Notes: generated by a model not told the origin, from the sequence alone. A stretch of DNA of 64,000 bases from Tetradesmus obliquus (GCA_030272155.1 CP126196.1:1364001-1428000), one strand, 5' to 3'; shown: positions 23,975-37,460, counted from the first letter of the stretch. Numbers and translations are program-made.

Positions 23975-26900
23975 TCACGCTGCGCCGTCCTTCTTGGCCC
24001 TGAACACGTCCCGCAGCTCTTTGAAGCGCTTGAAGCACGCCGCCTTGCCCTTACCAGGCACCACAGTGGCAATGCGCTCCCAGCGGTCAGGCAACTCCTT
24101 ACCAAACTGCTTCAGCGCCTGCACCAGAGCAAGTTCCTGCTCCTCATTCCACTCGCCAGAGTCTGTTGCTACTACCTTCTTAGCAGCAGCAGGCTTGGCA
24201 GCAGCAGCAGCAGCGGCGGCTGGCTGATCTGCGGCAGCAGCAGCTGGTTTGGCAGCGGCAGCAGCAGCAGCAGCTGGCTTGGGTGCGGCTGCAGCAGCGG
24301 CAGCTGGCTTGGGTGCGGCTGCAGCAGCTGCAGCAGGCTTTGCAGTGCCGTTCGGCACCGCTGCCGCTGCGGCGCCGCCGCCGCTGCTGCTTTTACTGCT
24401 GCTGGTGTCTGCTGCTGCTGCTGCTGGTGGTGCGCCGGTGGCGCTGCTTCGTCTGCTGTTGTCTGCGCTGCTGCTAGGGGTGCTGGCGCCGCCGCTGCTG
24501 TTGGTGGCGCCTGGCACGAGCACTGTGGCTGCCTCCCGGGTGATGTTGACCTGCGGATGGTACACAGGCGCAGCGCAGCAGCTAGCAGTGAGTGTCCCGA
24601 GCCGGAGCAGCAGCTGCTGTGCAACACAGTGCAGCTGCGCCGCAAACGGTTGCTGTGCCAACCAGCAGCTTGATGCCATCAGCCTATCTTCTCATGTAAA
24701 CAGCCTTGCAGATAGACTCTGCCAAGGGCCATCATCCTAACACCCTACTCACGTTCACGTCAGTGAAGGCCGCCACGCGCAGGTCTGCTTCTGAGGTCAC
24801 GTCTGCGCGCTTCTTGGCTGCGCCCTTCCAGTCCTCCTGCTTGGCCATGCGTGTGCTGCTGGCGCCCTGGTGCTCCTTCACCATGAGCAGCACCTCGTCT
24901 AGCGTCCTCGTGCGCACGTATGCAGCCACCTGCATGCAGCAACAAGTATATATTACTGCCTATGATACAATAGCTTAGGTGATCTGTTTGAGCCATGCTC
25001 CTCGACCATGAGCAGCATCTCGTCAAGTGTCCGGGTGCGCACATAAGCAGCCACCTGCATGCAGCAACAGTTGGGTTTGTTGATAGTGCCTAGCGTGCAG
25101 TGTGCTGCTGGCCCCTTGGTGCTCCTTGACCATGAGCAGCACCTCATTCAGTTCCAGGTGCGCACGTACGCGGCCACCTGCATGCAGCAACAGTGATTTG
25201 CCACTGCCAGTTAGGCACTGGCTTTTGTGTTGTGTTTGCAAAATGCTCCTTGACCATGAGCAGCACCTCATCTAGCGTCCGGGTGCACACGTATGCAGCC
25301 ACCTGCACAGCAACCAAGATATGTTACTGCCTATGATGCAATGGCTTAGATGATCTGTTCGAGCCATGCTCCTTCACCATGCGCAGCACCTCATCTAGTG
25401 CGCGGGTGCGCACGTACGCAGCCACCTGCAAGCAGCAGAAGCAAAGGGAATGGCAACCCATTTTTGTATTCATTAAACGCAATGCAGCGTGCGGCTGTGC
25501 ACATACACAGCCAGCTACATGCGCGGAAACAGCGGTTGGCTGATGCGTATTATGTTATGCGTCTCTGTGCAAGGTGCTGCACATCACACTCAACATCGCC
25601 CGAGTGCAGACCCAGACACCGTGCGCTGCTGCCTTAGCCATACACGCAGGCAACACCCCCAACATGTACCACACCTGCTCCCAGCGCCGCGGCGTGCCCA
25701 TGGGGAACTTCTCAAACCCCCAAGATTATGGTCATGGAGCTCAAGCCATCATCCACCTATGTAACATGCCATTAACCACGCCATAAACCACTCAAATCCA
25801 ATGCCGCACCTGCTCCCAGCGGCGCGGCGTTCCCATGGGGAACTTCTTCACCGCCTTGTCCAGCATGCGCAGCTCGTCATCGCCCCACTCACGCATCTCC
25901 TGCATCTTCTTGGCGTGGTCGCGCTTGGCCAGGTTCTGCATGTGACAGGTGGCGGCACCAGCAGCAGCAGCAGAAGGTTTTGAACAGCAAGCTCGTGCAC
26001 GCATCTCTTGCATCTTCTTGGCTTGGTCGCGCTTGGCCAGGTTCTGCATGTGACAGCAGCAGCAGCAGCAGCAGGTGATGTTTGTCTGGTATGTTCAATC
26101 AAGCATCTCCTGCATCTTCTTGGCGTGGTCGCGCTTGGCCAGGTTCTGGGGGAGGGGGCAGCAGCAGGCAGTTGGATGAGCTTTCATCAAGACAACGCAG
26201 TTGGCAAGCTTCGGCACAGCTACACAGTGCTGTTGTTGCTGAAACAGTTTGCATGCAAAGGCTGCCGTTCGGCTGACGGTTGTCCAGCATCAATGTGAAA
26301 CAACTGAAAGGCAACCCACACACACACCTTCAGTGCCGCCTCAGCCTCCCGCTTCTTCTCCTCTTTGAGGCGCTCGGCGTCCTGCTCACGCTCATCCAGC
26401 GAGTCACACCGCATGAAAAGTTGTAGGTAACACAAGATTCCAAACAGACCTCAACAGCAAAGCCTCACCTTGAGAGCTGCTTCAGCCTCCCGCTTCTTTT
26501 CCTCTTTCTGCCGGTCTGCCTGCTCCTCACGCTCATCCAGCGCAGCCACTGCGCCCGCCAGCACCGCAGCACGCGCCGCGGGCTCTGTTGCTGATGTTGC
26601 TGCCTCGCCCAGCTGCTGCATCTGCGAGAGGTCCAGCGACTGGCACAGCCGCTCCGTGTCGTCTGCAGTACGCCAGCAAAAGCAAAGCAAGTCAGAGCAC
26701 AGCAGTCAGTGGGAGAAGAAAGGGAGAAATACTTTGAAGGGATGAGCACATGCACATGCACACAGCACACAGCCATGTGCCGTCTGCAGGGCACATACCC
26801 AAGGCAATGCGTTGACGCCTGTTCTTGCTTCTTGGTCAACTACTACTGAACCGTCACGCCTGCACTGAACAGCGACCAGCTGCATCCATATATACCGCAG

Positions 26901-27561
26901 ACACTGCCCATACTCTGCACACCACAACACTCACAACACAAACCAGCACACCCCCGCACCTATGCTGAGCAGCCGCTGCTGCCCCTCGCCTCCGTCCGCC
27001 AGCTTGCGCAGGCGCTGCCGCTCCTTCTTCATGGCCTGCTTCTCAGCGTCGCGTATCTTCTTGGCCTCCGCTGCTGCTGCCTTGGCTGCCTCCTCCTCGG
27101 AACGCCTGCAGCATTGAACAACGCAGCAGCGACAGTGACAGCACGACACACACTCAGCACAGCAAACTGTCACGTGTCTTGGCCTCTGCTGCTGCTGCCT
27201 TGGCTGCCTCCTCCTCGGCACGCCTGTGTGTGGGATTGGACGAAGCAGCAGCAGCAGCAGCAGCAGCAGCAGTGACAGCACACAGATGCATAGCACAGCA
27301 AACTTGCGTGTACGGTGTTCCCAACACATTCATATTAGGCAGGTTTCAATGGATAGCCACCAATTGATGCATGTACCTATACGCCCAACTGCACATTGAC
27401 TGTACAGCTGTAAAGCAGCAACAGGCTGGGCTGCTTGGCTGCTTGACTTCATAACTTCATGGTCCCCTCACTTGCGCGCCTCCTCTTCCTCTTTCTGCCG
27501 CTGCGCGGCCTGCTCCTGCGCCCGCTTTGCCTCAGCCTTCTCATTTTTCTTGCGCTCACTT

Positions 27562-27612
<51 letters not shown>

Positions 27613-28143
27613 TGAACACGGGCAGGCACTGCAACAGCCAAAGCCAGGGAGCTGATGATCATGCAGCTAGCCCAGATGCCCGCACCAGATATAGCCTGCC
27701 ATCTTATGGCTGCACTACCAACAGACAGCATGCGCCAGCGTTTGACAGATAAGCTCCCCTCGGTACACACGCGCCGCAGCATGATGTGCGATCGCTGCAT
27801 CCATGCGTTGAACAGCATGATATAGTCACACCCCCGAGCTCCTGCACAATCTGCACAACTGCATCAAATGCTCACCGCTCTGCTGCCTGCTCCGCCTTGC
27901 GCGCAGTGACGCGCTGGCTTGCCTAGTATGCTGCGTCCACAACAATACGCATACCTATTCGAACAGTTTCACAAAAACCAGCTCGTGAAGACCAAACAAC
28001 AACTCACCGCTCTGCTGCCTGCTCCGCCTTGCGCGCAGTCACGCGCGGGTCCACCCTGTAGGCCGCGTCCACAAACTCGCGCAGCCGCCTGCCCTCCTCC
28101 TTCTTGCCCTTCTCCCGCAGCTTGGAGTTGATGCTGCGATGTG

Positions 28144-28181
<38 letters not shown>

Positions 28182-30176
28182 GAGAGTCAGTGGAGCGGCA
28201 GCGGCAGCAGAAGGCAGACGGCAAAGGTACAGCACACTCTCAATCTGTCATTCACACAATGCCCCAGCAAGCACGCCACCATCACCATGCAGCACTTGCA
28301 GCAGCACCCGTCAGCAGCTGGCCTCACCGCTCGATCCAGTGCTTGTGCTCGCGGCTCTCTGCGCCCTCCACATCCTCCTCATCCCACGCACTCAACAACC
28401 TTTCACCCCAAGACATACACCCTTCACCCAAGCACAGTTGCTATCACAGCACCCTGCAGCTCTTTGGGGCTCTGGACTCTGCGCTCTGCCTAAGCAGGCA
28501 CACACACACGATCCGTTCCATACAACACAGCCCTAAACACATCACTATCAGGAGAGTGCAACCACAAACAGCATGCGTCAGCAGCAGCCTCACCGCTCGA
28601 TCCAGCGCTTGTGCTCCCTGCTCTCCGCGCCCTCCACGTCCTCTTCATCCGGGTGCGGGAACTCGCGCCAGCTCTTGAAGCCGTACCAGAAGTCGTAAAA
28701 GGCCGACACCTCATCCCAGGGGCTGCCCTCATCGCCCACATCGGGCACCTTGGGGTCCACGGACCAGCGCGCGTTGCGCCGGAACGCCGGCGCAAACACC
28801 TGCGCAAAGACAAGGCATGTCATGAGGTGTGCTGCGAGTGTGCAGGGACTTGTAGTCCGGCGGCAAGTCACCGACAGGGTAGCGGTGCATTTCATAATCA
28901 CACAAGCTTGTGCGCAGGCGAGTGCCTGGGCTTGCGTTGGGCATGCAGTGCTAGCCAAGCCCAGCCGCCTAGCACCATGGCACACTTTAAAGTCGACTGC
29001 TGGCGTGCAGTCCAGCGGCAGGCGGGCGTTGGCATGGACATAGCACAACATATATATGGAGAGAAGCAACAACAAAAGTAACATGCAGCCGCACCTTGAA
29101 GAAGTCTGCGGGGGCGCAGTCCAGCGGCAGGCTGTCTTCCTCATTAACAAAGCACAAACAAAACAACAAAGTAACAAAAAAAGTAACATGCAGCCGCACC
29201 TTGAAGAAGTCTGCGGGGGCGCAGTCCAGCGGCAGGCTGTCGTCGAACTCGTCTGTGCTGTCGTACTCGCGGCGCTTGGCGGGGTCGCTCAGCGTGTCAT
29301 ATGCTGCCTGGATCTGCTTGAAGTGCTCCTCAGCAGCAGACTGCGGCGGCAGCAGCAGCAGCAGCAGCAGGTCCATGTACAGTGCAGATTTACATCAGTG
29401 TTTGCAGCACACCAACTGTTGCGCCGCCTTGGCCTTCTTGCAGTGCTCCTACGCAGCAGCCTGCAGCAGCACGTCAACATCAATTCTAGTAGTACTGTGA
29501 TATCACGCAGCACCCCGCAGCTGCCGCCCACCTTAGCGTCCTCGCAGTCTACGCCCACTAGATGGGTCAAACGTCACATCCCAAAAGTCAAACATAACAT
29601 GCTGCACCATTGCTCACAGCACCCCGCACGCTGCACCCACCTTGGCGTCCTCGCAGTCCACTCCCAACAACTGGGTCAACCGTCATATCTCAAAAATAAT
29701 TAAAAAACATAACATGCTGCACCATTGCTCACAGCAACCAGCACGCTGCACGCACCTTGGCGTCCTCGCAGTCCACGCCCACCAGCTTCTTGTCAGGGTG
29801 GTGCTCCAGGCACGCCTTGCGGTACGCTGCAGCGGCAGCAGCAGCAGCAGGCACGACGTCACAGGATTGCTACGACAACACCGCTTTTCCTGCCAGAATC
29901 CTGCAGATGAGCTACTAGCCACTGCTGCACAGCTGTGTGTCTGCACGCCGTGGTGACAGGGTGATAAGGCAGCGCCTTGCTGCACGGCTTATTGGAGCTG
30001 TCCCCGCTCAGCAAACAAAGCAACCAGGCTGTGAGCCCAGCCGCACTGCTGTGATCGCAGTAGTAGCCCACACTGAGCTATTGTGAGCGCAGGCATCAGG
30101 CAGCTGCTTGCACGGCTCCTGTCCTCTCCGCAACTGCCAGTCATACGGCTCTTGCAGTGCTGCTGAATCTGCTGGG

Positions 30177-30223
<47 letters not shown>

Positions 30224-31593
30224 AGGCCGCTCACCCTGCTTCAGCTGCGCCTCCGTGGCCATGAAGCGCTCATGCTGCAGCCCAAGCAGCTCATAGTAGT
30301 CTACGTCCTTGGACTTGGCCTGCAGCAGAAGCAGCAGCAGCAGCAGCAGCAGCAGTGAACTTCAAGAGCTCATATCTCCTGCTGGACCCTGCTGAAAGAC
30401 TGCGCAGCCCTGAATCTGCTCTCTGAAATCTACTGTTGCAACTGAACATACACCTGGATGCAATGCACATGCTCGGCACGAGGCTGCATATGTAGCATGC
30501 GCATGTACGCGTGCCACATGCCATGTCGGCAGGCTCCATTTGCACACCCCACAGCCACCCAGCATACAATGTCACAATGTCAGTCACACAAACCAGCTGC
30601 AGGCTTCGCAAAATCCGCAGCTGGTGCCCTCAACACCTCCTTGAGAACACAAAACTGGCCAAGTTGAATGACATGCCGCAGGCCACGCAGCAGCTAATGT
30701 GAAGGGCATGAGCCTGCCGCACAGCAGCCATGAAATAAACAGAGCCGCACCTGCTTCTTCTTGGCCTTGCTCTTCTTCCAAGACACGCCTGGCGGCGGCT
30801 GCATGTCGTCCAGGTTGCTGCCCACGCTGCTGCTGGCGTGCACCTTGCTGCTGCCTGCTGCTGAGCTGGCGTCACCGCTGTCCTCATCGTCACTGCTGGA
30901 GGGCTCGGCTGGGGGGTCTGCGGTGCAGTGGGTTGTGCAGTGGCAGGCAGGGAGTTCAGCAGTGCAGTGGGTTGTGCAGTGCATTGCAGGATGCGAGCAA
31001 TGCAATCCGGGTGCAGGTGCAGGAGATATGTGAGTCGGCAACAGAGGTGAAACACGAACTGTGTGTGTCGATGAGGTCCCACGAAGGATGGCGTAACTGA
31101 GAGCAGCTGAGGTGCAAGTTGAGCCGCAAAATGCAGGCACAGGGTTGGGTGTCAGGCCAACGTGTGCAAGCGACTCCGTGTGCAGCTGTTTGCAGCATGA
31201 GCATGCCATGAAGAACCAGCAACTATGAAACATAAGATACTTAAAGACAGTGCACAATAAGTGCTGGGTACTTGGAGGACAAAGCTTGCACACTTCTTTT
31301 CGGGGAATCAGGCTGCTATGTACAGCTGCCGCCGTTGCGCCAAACTGAAGTGCTACTTTGTGAGTAGCACATGGGCAGCTGATAGTTGGTGTACAGCAAG
31401 TGATGTTCCTAATACATCATAACACGCAAAGCTTACCGATCAAGCCCTGCTGCAGCATCACTTTGTAGTGGAAGATGTGACCCACTGGCTCCTTTCTGCT
31501 GTATGCCACCGGGCCGGCAAGCGAGCACAGCACGCCGACATCAGCTGCAGCCACTTCATCGTACTCAAGCAGCAGCAATCTTTTGCGAGCCAT
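23975..31593 (-). CDS. ZRF1: Zuotin/ZRF1/MPP11 (DNAJC2), ribosome-associated J-protein with two SANT domains
   Basis: Zuotin-type J-protein of the ribosome-associated complex, which stimulates Hsp70 on nascent chains; ZRF1 also binds ubiquitinated H2A. Thirteen exons (31437-31593, 30751-30917, 30235-30319, 29756-29826, 29200-29340, 28594-28799, 28008-28133, 27472-27558, 26960-27105, 26469-26662, 25810-25935, 24753-24929, 23975-24550) join in phase to 752 residues. The J domain has DVDYYELLGLQHERF and HHPDKK (HPD at 146-148). The zuotin homology region has FFKVFAPAFRRNARWS and FYDFWYGFKSWREFP. A charged Lys/Glu/Ala helix follows. SANT1 (WGDDELRMLDKAVKKFPMG) is near 477-502. An Ala/Pro-rich linker precedes SANT2 (WNEEQELALVQALKQFGKEL) near 695-740. 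Many introns contain copies of exon edges. Confidence 0.95.
24995..25437 (-). repeat. Four tandem copies of the start of ZRF1 exon 12
   Basis: The acceptor and first 50-70 bases of exon 12 (real copy ending at 24929, encoding VAAYVRTRTLDEVLLMVKEH) recur at about 24995-25067, 25100-25195, 25236-25310 and 25362-25437. Each retains CAGGTGGC at the junction. Flanking intron sequence, including a CCTATGATRCAATGGCTTAG-like block, is shared by some copies, so the duplicated unit included intron. No copy carries the exon 12 donor. Confidence 0.9.
25663..26402 (-). repeat. Exon-edge copies around ZRF1 exons 10 and 11
   Basis: About 25668-25715 copies the 3' end and donor of exon 11 (RRWEQ|GT). About 26000-26055 and 26101-26148 copy the start of exon 11 with its acceptor (NLAKRDHAKKMQEMR). 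About 26320-26402 copies the 3' end of exon 10 with donor (LKEEKKREAEAALK). The last could be a genuine 54-base in-phase exon (26327-26380), because CAG precedes DAERLKEEKK and a GTGTGT donor follows. I left it out of the main model. Confidence 0.8.
27175..29680 (-). repeat. Further exon-edge copies in ZRF1 introns
   Basis: Copies seen: start of exon 9 at about 27175-27228; end of exon 7 at 27872-27915; end of exon 6 at 28321-28381; end of exon 5 (CAPADFFK|GT) at 29078-29141 and a weaker one at 28990-29030; end of exon 4 (DCEDAK|GT) at 29522-29570 and 29630-29676. The exon 4 copies recur with a period of about 115 bases and share the flanking ATAACATGCTGCACCATTGC. The exon 5 intron reads through in frame, giving a repeated SLPLDCAPADFFK. 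Confidence 0.85.
27566..27611. repeat. (CAG)n tract upstream of ZRF1 exon 8
   Basis: About 15 units on the coding strand read (CTG)n and lead into the CTGAAG acceptor of exon 8. Other ZRF1 runs are at 27244-27272, 28147-28180, 29349-29370, 30178-30223 and 30325-30355. Confidence 0.9.
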
Positions 31594-32010
31594 GATGGCG
31601 CTACTGCTGTGTTCTATGCTCTTGGCGGCCCTTCGGCACCCTGATACCGCACTTTGCACAGAGAATCAAGGGTATATGTTGACAGATAAACTATCAGGAA
31701 CCCAAAGTAACCCAACTGGACAAGGTTTCAGCAAAGGCGTTGCGTAGCAGCTGCACGGGGTGTCAGGCTGAAGTATAACTGCACGGGCGGGCTGACGCCC
31801 TGACAGAAAACAGACACGGCAACTTCAAAGACTTGGTTGATGCTACACGATCAACATAGAGTCTTGAAAGGAGGACATTGTCACCTAGGTTTAGTCATCG
31901 CAGGCCGCAGAATGACAGGCATGTAACACTTGGGGGCCTGGACAAGTACCCAGCCCTGCTCGCCAGTTGCCTATGCCTCCTGCCGTCCACCTGCCACCAT
32001 CTAACTGCTC
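31594..32010. other. Spacer between ZRF1 and the ankyrin gene
   Basis: This 417-base stretch holds the ZRF1 promoter and the ankyrin gene's 3' untranslated region (both on the minus strand). No open frame or repeat of note is seen. Confidence 0.4.
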
Positions 32011-35000
32011 TCATGTCACCCTAATCCCAAACGCGCTGGCTGTCTGCGTTGCCTTCATCTTTGCGTCCCACAGCTGGTGGTTCTTCTGCTCCTTGGCCAG
32101 CCTCCAGGCCTCCTCTGCCTGCAAGGGGAAGCAGAAGATGTGTTGGTTTCACGCTACTGGCACAACAAGTATCAGAATTCATCACTTGAAGTCAGCACAG
32201 TAGGCGGCAGTGCCACATGAAGTGCCATTTGCCAGCGACATGCATGTCACGGCTATGGCGATTTCCAGCTTGCAGAACATGGCCTAGAAGTATGGGCAGA
32301 TGAGCAGCTAAAGCATTATGTGATAATCAACAATCATAGACTCCTAAGCTAGCACAGCTGCGGCATTGCAGCCTGAACCCACCTCTGCTAAGTAAGCCTT
32401 TGTCTGCTCAGGCAGCTGTCCAACACACGCAGCACGTATAACAGCAGCAGAGAAAGCAGCACAGACTGTCAGAACATGCTACAGGCTGCAGTAGCTTGCA
32501 GGGATGTGTCGCTTAGTGCTGCATCCTGCCAGAGCCAACTCATGAGCATTCCATGCCTTCTGGCTAGGTAATTTGATCTTGAGCAACCAAATCATCACAA
32601 CCACTGGCTGCTGGGTGCCTATCAACCAAGTCAAAACAGGTAACCGGCTCTCCAGCAATTCTGCTGTCCATGTCTTGCTGCGTTGATCTGTGATCTGACC
32701 GCCCTCACCACACACATGGCTGCTGACAACCACCAAACTGCCATCCCTCTGTCAACATGATTGGCTCACCTTCAGCTGGTTGCCAGGCACCCTGTTCTTG
32801 TTGTTGCGGCGCATCACGTCTGCACCGCCAGCCACCAGCGCCCTGCACGCCTGCACACACATGTTGCAGGAGGCACACTTCAACCCACGCGCAGGACAGC
32901 CATGCATAATGCTTTGCTGGCTCTGCCCTGCCGGGTCGCCGTGATACAGTATTCCTGTGCATCCTGCCAGCAGCAGCTACGTCGTTGCCACACCTGGCTA
33001 TGCCTGGTGTTGCAGGCATCAGCACAGTTGCACTGCTGTCAACCACACTATCTGGCAGCCGCGGGTGATGGTCTACCAGAGCGTCCAGCTGCCAGTCGTT
33101 TCCCTACCTCAACGTGCCCTGCCCTCGCTGCCACGTGCAGTGCTGTGTCTCCATCACCGTTCACTGCATCGGCTGGCAGGCCCACCGCCAGCAGCGCTGC
33201 CACCAGGTCAGGCAGATCCTCTGGGCCAGACACGGCATTGTGCAGGTGCGTGTTGCCGGCTGCATCCTGCAGCACATATGAATCGCAGATGTTGTACATA
33301 CAATGCATATCAGGGCTGGAGCAGGTGTTGCGCTTCAGCTGCGCTTCAGCTGAAGCCTGCAGGGCTTAAACAATCCGAGGGGACAGCCGACAATGGGTTA
33401 CAGCTGACCGCAGCACAAGGGGCTGCAATGGGTGAGTTGCTCAAAATGTATTGCATTGCGCAGGGAGGTTTTGACCTAGTGGGTGTCACGCAGCAGCATT
33501 GGCTGGTGACAACCTGGCGCTTTGAGCAAGAAGCAGCGTCGTGCGGGCCTGCTCCCAGCAGGCCATGCTCATGGCTCCCAACGACGGAAGCAGCAGCTAC
33601 TACTTTGTGCAGCTTGGCGGCGGCCTGGAGAGGGCCCCTTATCACCACTGCTACGCCATCCACCTACTGTGCTACAGCACGCCATGTGCCCACACACCTG
33701 CGGTGCGCCGGGCTCCTTGCCGCTGCTCTTGACCAGGTGTGCCACTGCTGTGCGGTGCAGCTTCAAGCCCAGCAGGCCTTGGAAGGTCAGTGGCTGCGGC
33801 AGGCAGGCTGCCGCTGCTGCACGCGCCACAGCCTCAGCAGGCAGCAGCGCCACCAGCTGCAGGGGAGCCAGCGCAGAGCAGAACAACGATGTCAACCAAC
33901 GTTTGATCTGAATTCATGTAGCCAGCTAACACATGTTTGCAATTAAAACCTGCCTGGACCATGTGTGTATACAAGTGATGGTGCCTTACAGTGACGTACA
34001 AAGCATCAACCGCATATTGCATTTCATCTCTGTTGGCAGACTTCACGACATTTTTTAAAATGTGCATTCACTCAGCAGCTGCGCATGATGCATCACATTT
34101 GCGTCAACCCCGCACCTGAGCTGTGACGGCATCAGGCAGCTTGCCAGACAGTCCCGCCTCCAGCAGTGTTGCGCCCAGCTGCTCAGGCACAGCCGGCCGC
34201 CCTGACAGCACCACTGCCAGCAACTGGTGTGCAGCGTCCACGCTGCTTTGTGCTGCTGCCGCTGCTGCTGCTGCTGCTCCCTTGCCAGCACCCGCTGCGG
34301 GTGCAGCAGCCTTGCCTGCCAGTGCTGCGGCAGCTGCCAGGCTCAGAGCAGTCTCGCCTGCTGCGTTGCTGGCGTTGATGTTGCACCTGTCCTGCAAGGG
34401 AGCATCACCAGGCCTAGCTCTGCCTGCAACTGTTGCAGGTTCTTGACAAGAGCCTGCCTGCAGCAGCAGCTGCGCTAGGGCCACACCTGCAGGCCCCCCT
34501 GCCTTCACTGCCAGCAGCAGAGGCGTGTTGCGCGCCGGGCTGTCTTGTGCTGCTGCGGAGGCTCCTGCAGCCAGCAGGTCTGACACCAGCTGCAGGTCTG
34601 GCGCTGCGCAGCTGCAGGCCAGCAGCAGTGCTGTCTCACCAGTGGGTGCCTACAGGACATTTGCCAAGGGTCAGTTGTTTGCTCAAATGACATGCTGCAC
34701 ATGCACACAGCTCCTGCATTATTCTGACATGTTATGGCATGCCATACTGCGTGCAGCGTGCGAGGCATGCAGCTGTAAAGGAGCACCGCACGCACCTGTG
34801 CGTTCAGGCTGCAGTCGCCTGCTGCCAGCAGCTGCCTCGCGTCTGACCACATGCCACGCTGCAGCAGCCGCATCAGCGCAGTGAACCCAGCTGCGTCCTG
34901 CAAGCAGCACCGTTCATAAACATTTAAGCGGTAGTGGTGCACCCTGCATGGCTCCCAGTAACACATGATGCCTAGCTCATTGCTGGACTTGCTGCTTGTG

Positions 35001-35942
35001 CTGCACTTGTGCACGTTGCCAGCGTTCTTGTTAGTGCATGTGTGTTTCAGTGGGGAGCTTGCTGTTGACATTGCCAATGATGATTGCAGAAGAAGCACTG
35101 CACTGGCCGCGCTCAGCATACCTAGGTGGTACACTCAACATAATCAGCAGGTGCAGCAGGTACACAAGCAGCATAGCTGCTCACTTGCTGCTGCAGTTGC
35201 TCAGATGCTGCCTGCAGCAGCAGCTCCACAACCGGCATGCGTGCCTGCCCGCTGCTGCTAGCCCCCTGGCAGGCGGCATGCAGTGGCGGATAGCCAGGGC
35301 TGCTGTCTGTTGGGCAGGCACCCTTCTGCAGCAGCAGCTGCACAAGGGCTGTGTTGCCTGCTGCAGCTGCTTCATGCAGGGGGGTGGCCTTGCTGCTGCT
35401 GGCTGCTTGGATGTCGATGTCTTTCTGCTTCAGCAGAAGCTCTGCAGGACAGATATAAGCAGGCCATGGAGAAAGAGAAGTGTGCTTCTGCAGCGATCAT
35501 CATCATGCTGTGCATCTATGCTGCGCCTCAGCAGATCTGGACATGGATACCTACCAGAACTAAGGTACCACTGCTAAAAACGGCACCAACAGCGTATATT
35601 ACGGTATTAAGCTAGTTTGTACCATCCACTGTGATGTTGAACATCAGCCACACCTGCGACCTTCAAGTGGGGCTCAGAGTTTGTATGGGATGCCAGCCAG
35701 GCCAGTGGAGTCTTGCCTTTGCTGTCTTTGGCATTCACGTCTGCGCCAGCCTTTAGCAGCGCGGCTGTTATCTCCTGCGAGCCAGTAGCTGCTGCTGCAT
35801 GTAGCAGAGTGTACACTAGCCCCTCTGCCTTGGGATCGCTGTAGCACTGATTAGGCTTCTCCTTCTTCAGACGGTCGTTGACCGCCTTTATGTTCTTGTT
35901 GTTGATGTCTTTGATGAAACCCAGCACTGCTGTGGAAGACAT
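32011..35942 (-). CDS. Ankyrin-repeat protein
   Basis: Nine exons (35654-35942, 35185-35441, 34796-34897, 34116-34649, 33698-33856, 33108-33266, 32770-32850, 32383-32415, 32011-32118) join in phase to 573 residues. Ankyrin repeats are clear at YTLLHAAAATGSQEITAALL followed by KAGADVNAKDSKGKTPLAWL, at ATPLHEAAAAGNTALVQLLL, at AAGFTALMRLLQRGMWSDAR, at TPLLLAVKAG and at GDTALHVAARAGHVEACRAL followed by VAGGADVMRRNNKN. A few are degenerate and are broken by Ala/Gln inserts (residues about 275-330). The C-terminus is a short charged helix (AEEAWRLAKEQKNHQLWDAK). No signal peptide, membrane segment or kinase domain is present. Ankyrin stacks bind proteins; the partner here is unknown. Exon 8 is only 33 bases and is the least certain. 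Confidence 0.85.
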
Positions 35943-36629
35943 GGCTGCTCAACTGAGGCTTGCCCTGGTGTGAACAGCTCTGCAGCAGCAATCAGCTGGT
36001 GCTGCCCCTAGTGCCTCCTGTCAGCACTCCAGCAGCTGCTACAGCAAGAATAGCCACTTATGATTCGCAGCCAGGACGCTGCCGATTCTGTATGACCTGC
36101 TCTTCTCTCGCTCGTGCACACTCGATCAGCAAGCCTCTTGCAGCAGGGTTCAAAGCGGGTCAGATTATGTTCATATATGTGCTTACAATTCATCAAAACA
36201 GACATTCTCTACGACTGGCAAGTACGTGCTTGGGTACTGCTCCTCTTTCGTCAACATGTGCAGGGTTTGGCGGGAGCTGCTGCTGACAGGGCATGCACGC
36301 ACCAATGCATGGCCAGAGCCTCAAGTGCATAAGCTGAATCAAAATAAAGATTCCGCGGCAGATCGCAGGTGAACTGCGTAAGCACATGTTGATCATAGGC
36401 CATCCTGGTCCCCAACCACACTGTGACAGGCCTGTACCTGTGCTGCTGTATGCAAGGCTGCAAGGATGGGCATATACCAGCAAATGCGTGAATATTGAGC
36501 TTACCCTTTTGCCTGTCGAAGCAGCGAAATCCAGGACCAGCCGTACCGCACGCACAAGTAATATGGTTGGTTCAACTGTGCAGCAGATTACTGCAGCATC
36601 AATTGCATAGCTTGCACAAGCCCTGATGC
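35943..36629. other. Spacer between the ankyrin and methyltransferase genes
   Basis: This 687-base stretch contains the ankyrin promoter and the methyltransferase 3' untranslated region. No supported gene is seen. Confidence 0.4.
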
Positions 36630-37409
36630 TCAGTCGAACTTAATGCCTATGGTGTCATTCCCTACAGCTGCCCTGAACGCCATGAACTGCACACCAACGC
36701 TCTGCGTCGTGACACCCCCCTTCATCTCCGGGTCTAGCTGGCTCACATCACACTGGTAAATCCCAGACTCTTCCAGCCTGAGGTTTATGCCGCCTGCTAA
36801 ACCGCCTGACAGCAGCTCCACGAAGCGCTGCCTGTTTGCTGCTGTCCTATTAGGAGGGTCTGCCAGCAGCAGGCTGCTGCCAGAGCCAGGCTTTAGCAGG
36901 CGCCCTACTACTGCTGCAACCGGCTCCACTGCTGTGTCTTCGTACAGCACTGCAGGCACAGCAACACAGGCATCCACATACAGCAAAGTCAACGGCAGCG
37001 GCCCTTTCGTTCTTGCTGCACTAACATCTGTGCACATCTCTCCATGTTGCTGATGATGGCGGCTGCATGCATGCGTACTGTGTAGTTGGCTTCCAGACAT
37101 GGCAGCATGGCAGCAAACACACGAAGCCCTCAGCCCAGTGTGCTGCGCATTGCTGCAGTGCAGAGCTGTGGGTTTTACGGCACAGCAGCGTGGAGCTTCT
37201 TACTTGTTGCTTGTTGCTCACCATCACACGCCAGCACTACGTCAAAACGCTCCGGCACAGTTGGACTGCTCCAGTCAAACGTGCTTGCACGTAGTATGGC
37301 GGCGCTGCTGCTGGTCGTGGTGGTGCCAGGTAGGTTATGCTGTTGTAGACTAGGACTACTGTTGCTGCTATCGCCACTGTGAAGTTCAGCTATGACTGCG
37401 TCACTAGAG

Positions 37410-37460
<51 letters not shown>

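Noticed and set aside
29045-29200. Reading through ZRF1 intron 5 as a coding repeat (SLPLDCAPADFFK twice)
   Set aside because: The frame is open only because the copies are in phase. The exon joins perfectly to FAPAFRRNARW with standard splice sites.
34380-34445. A mini-intron inside ankyrin exon 4 (CTTGCAG acceptor)
   Set aside because: No suitable donor lies at a realistic distance, and the frame is open and in phase through the site.
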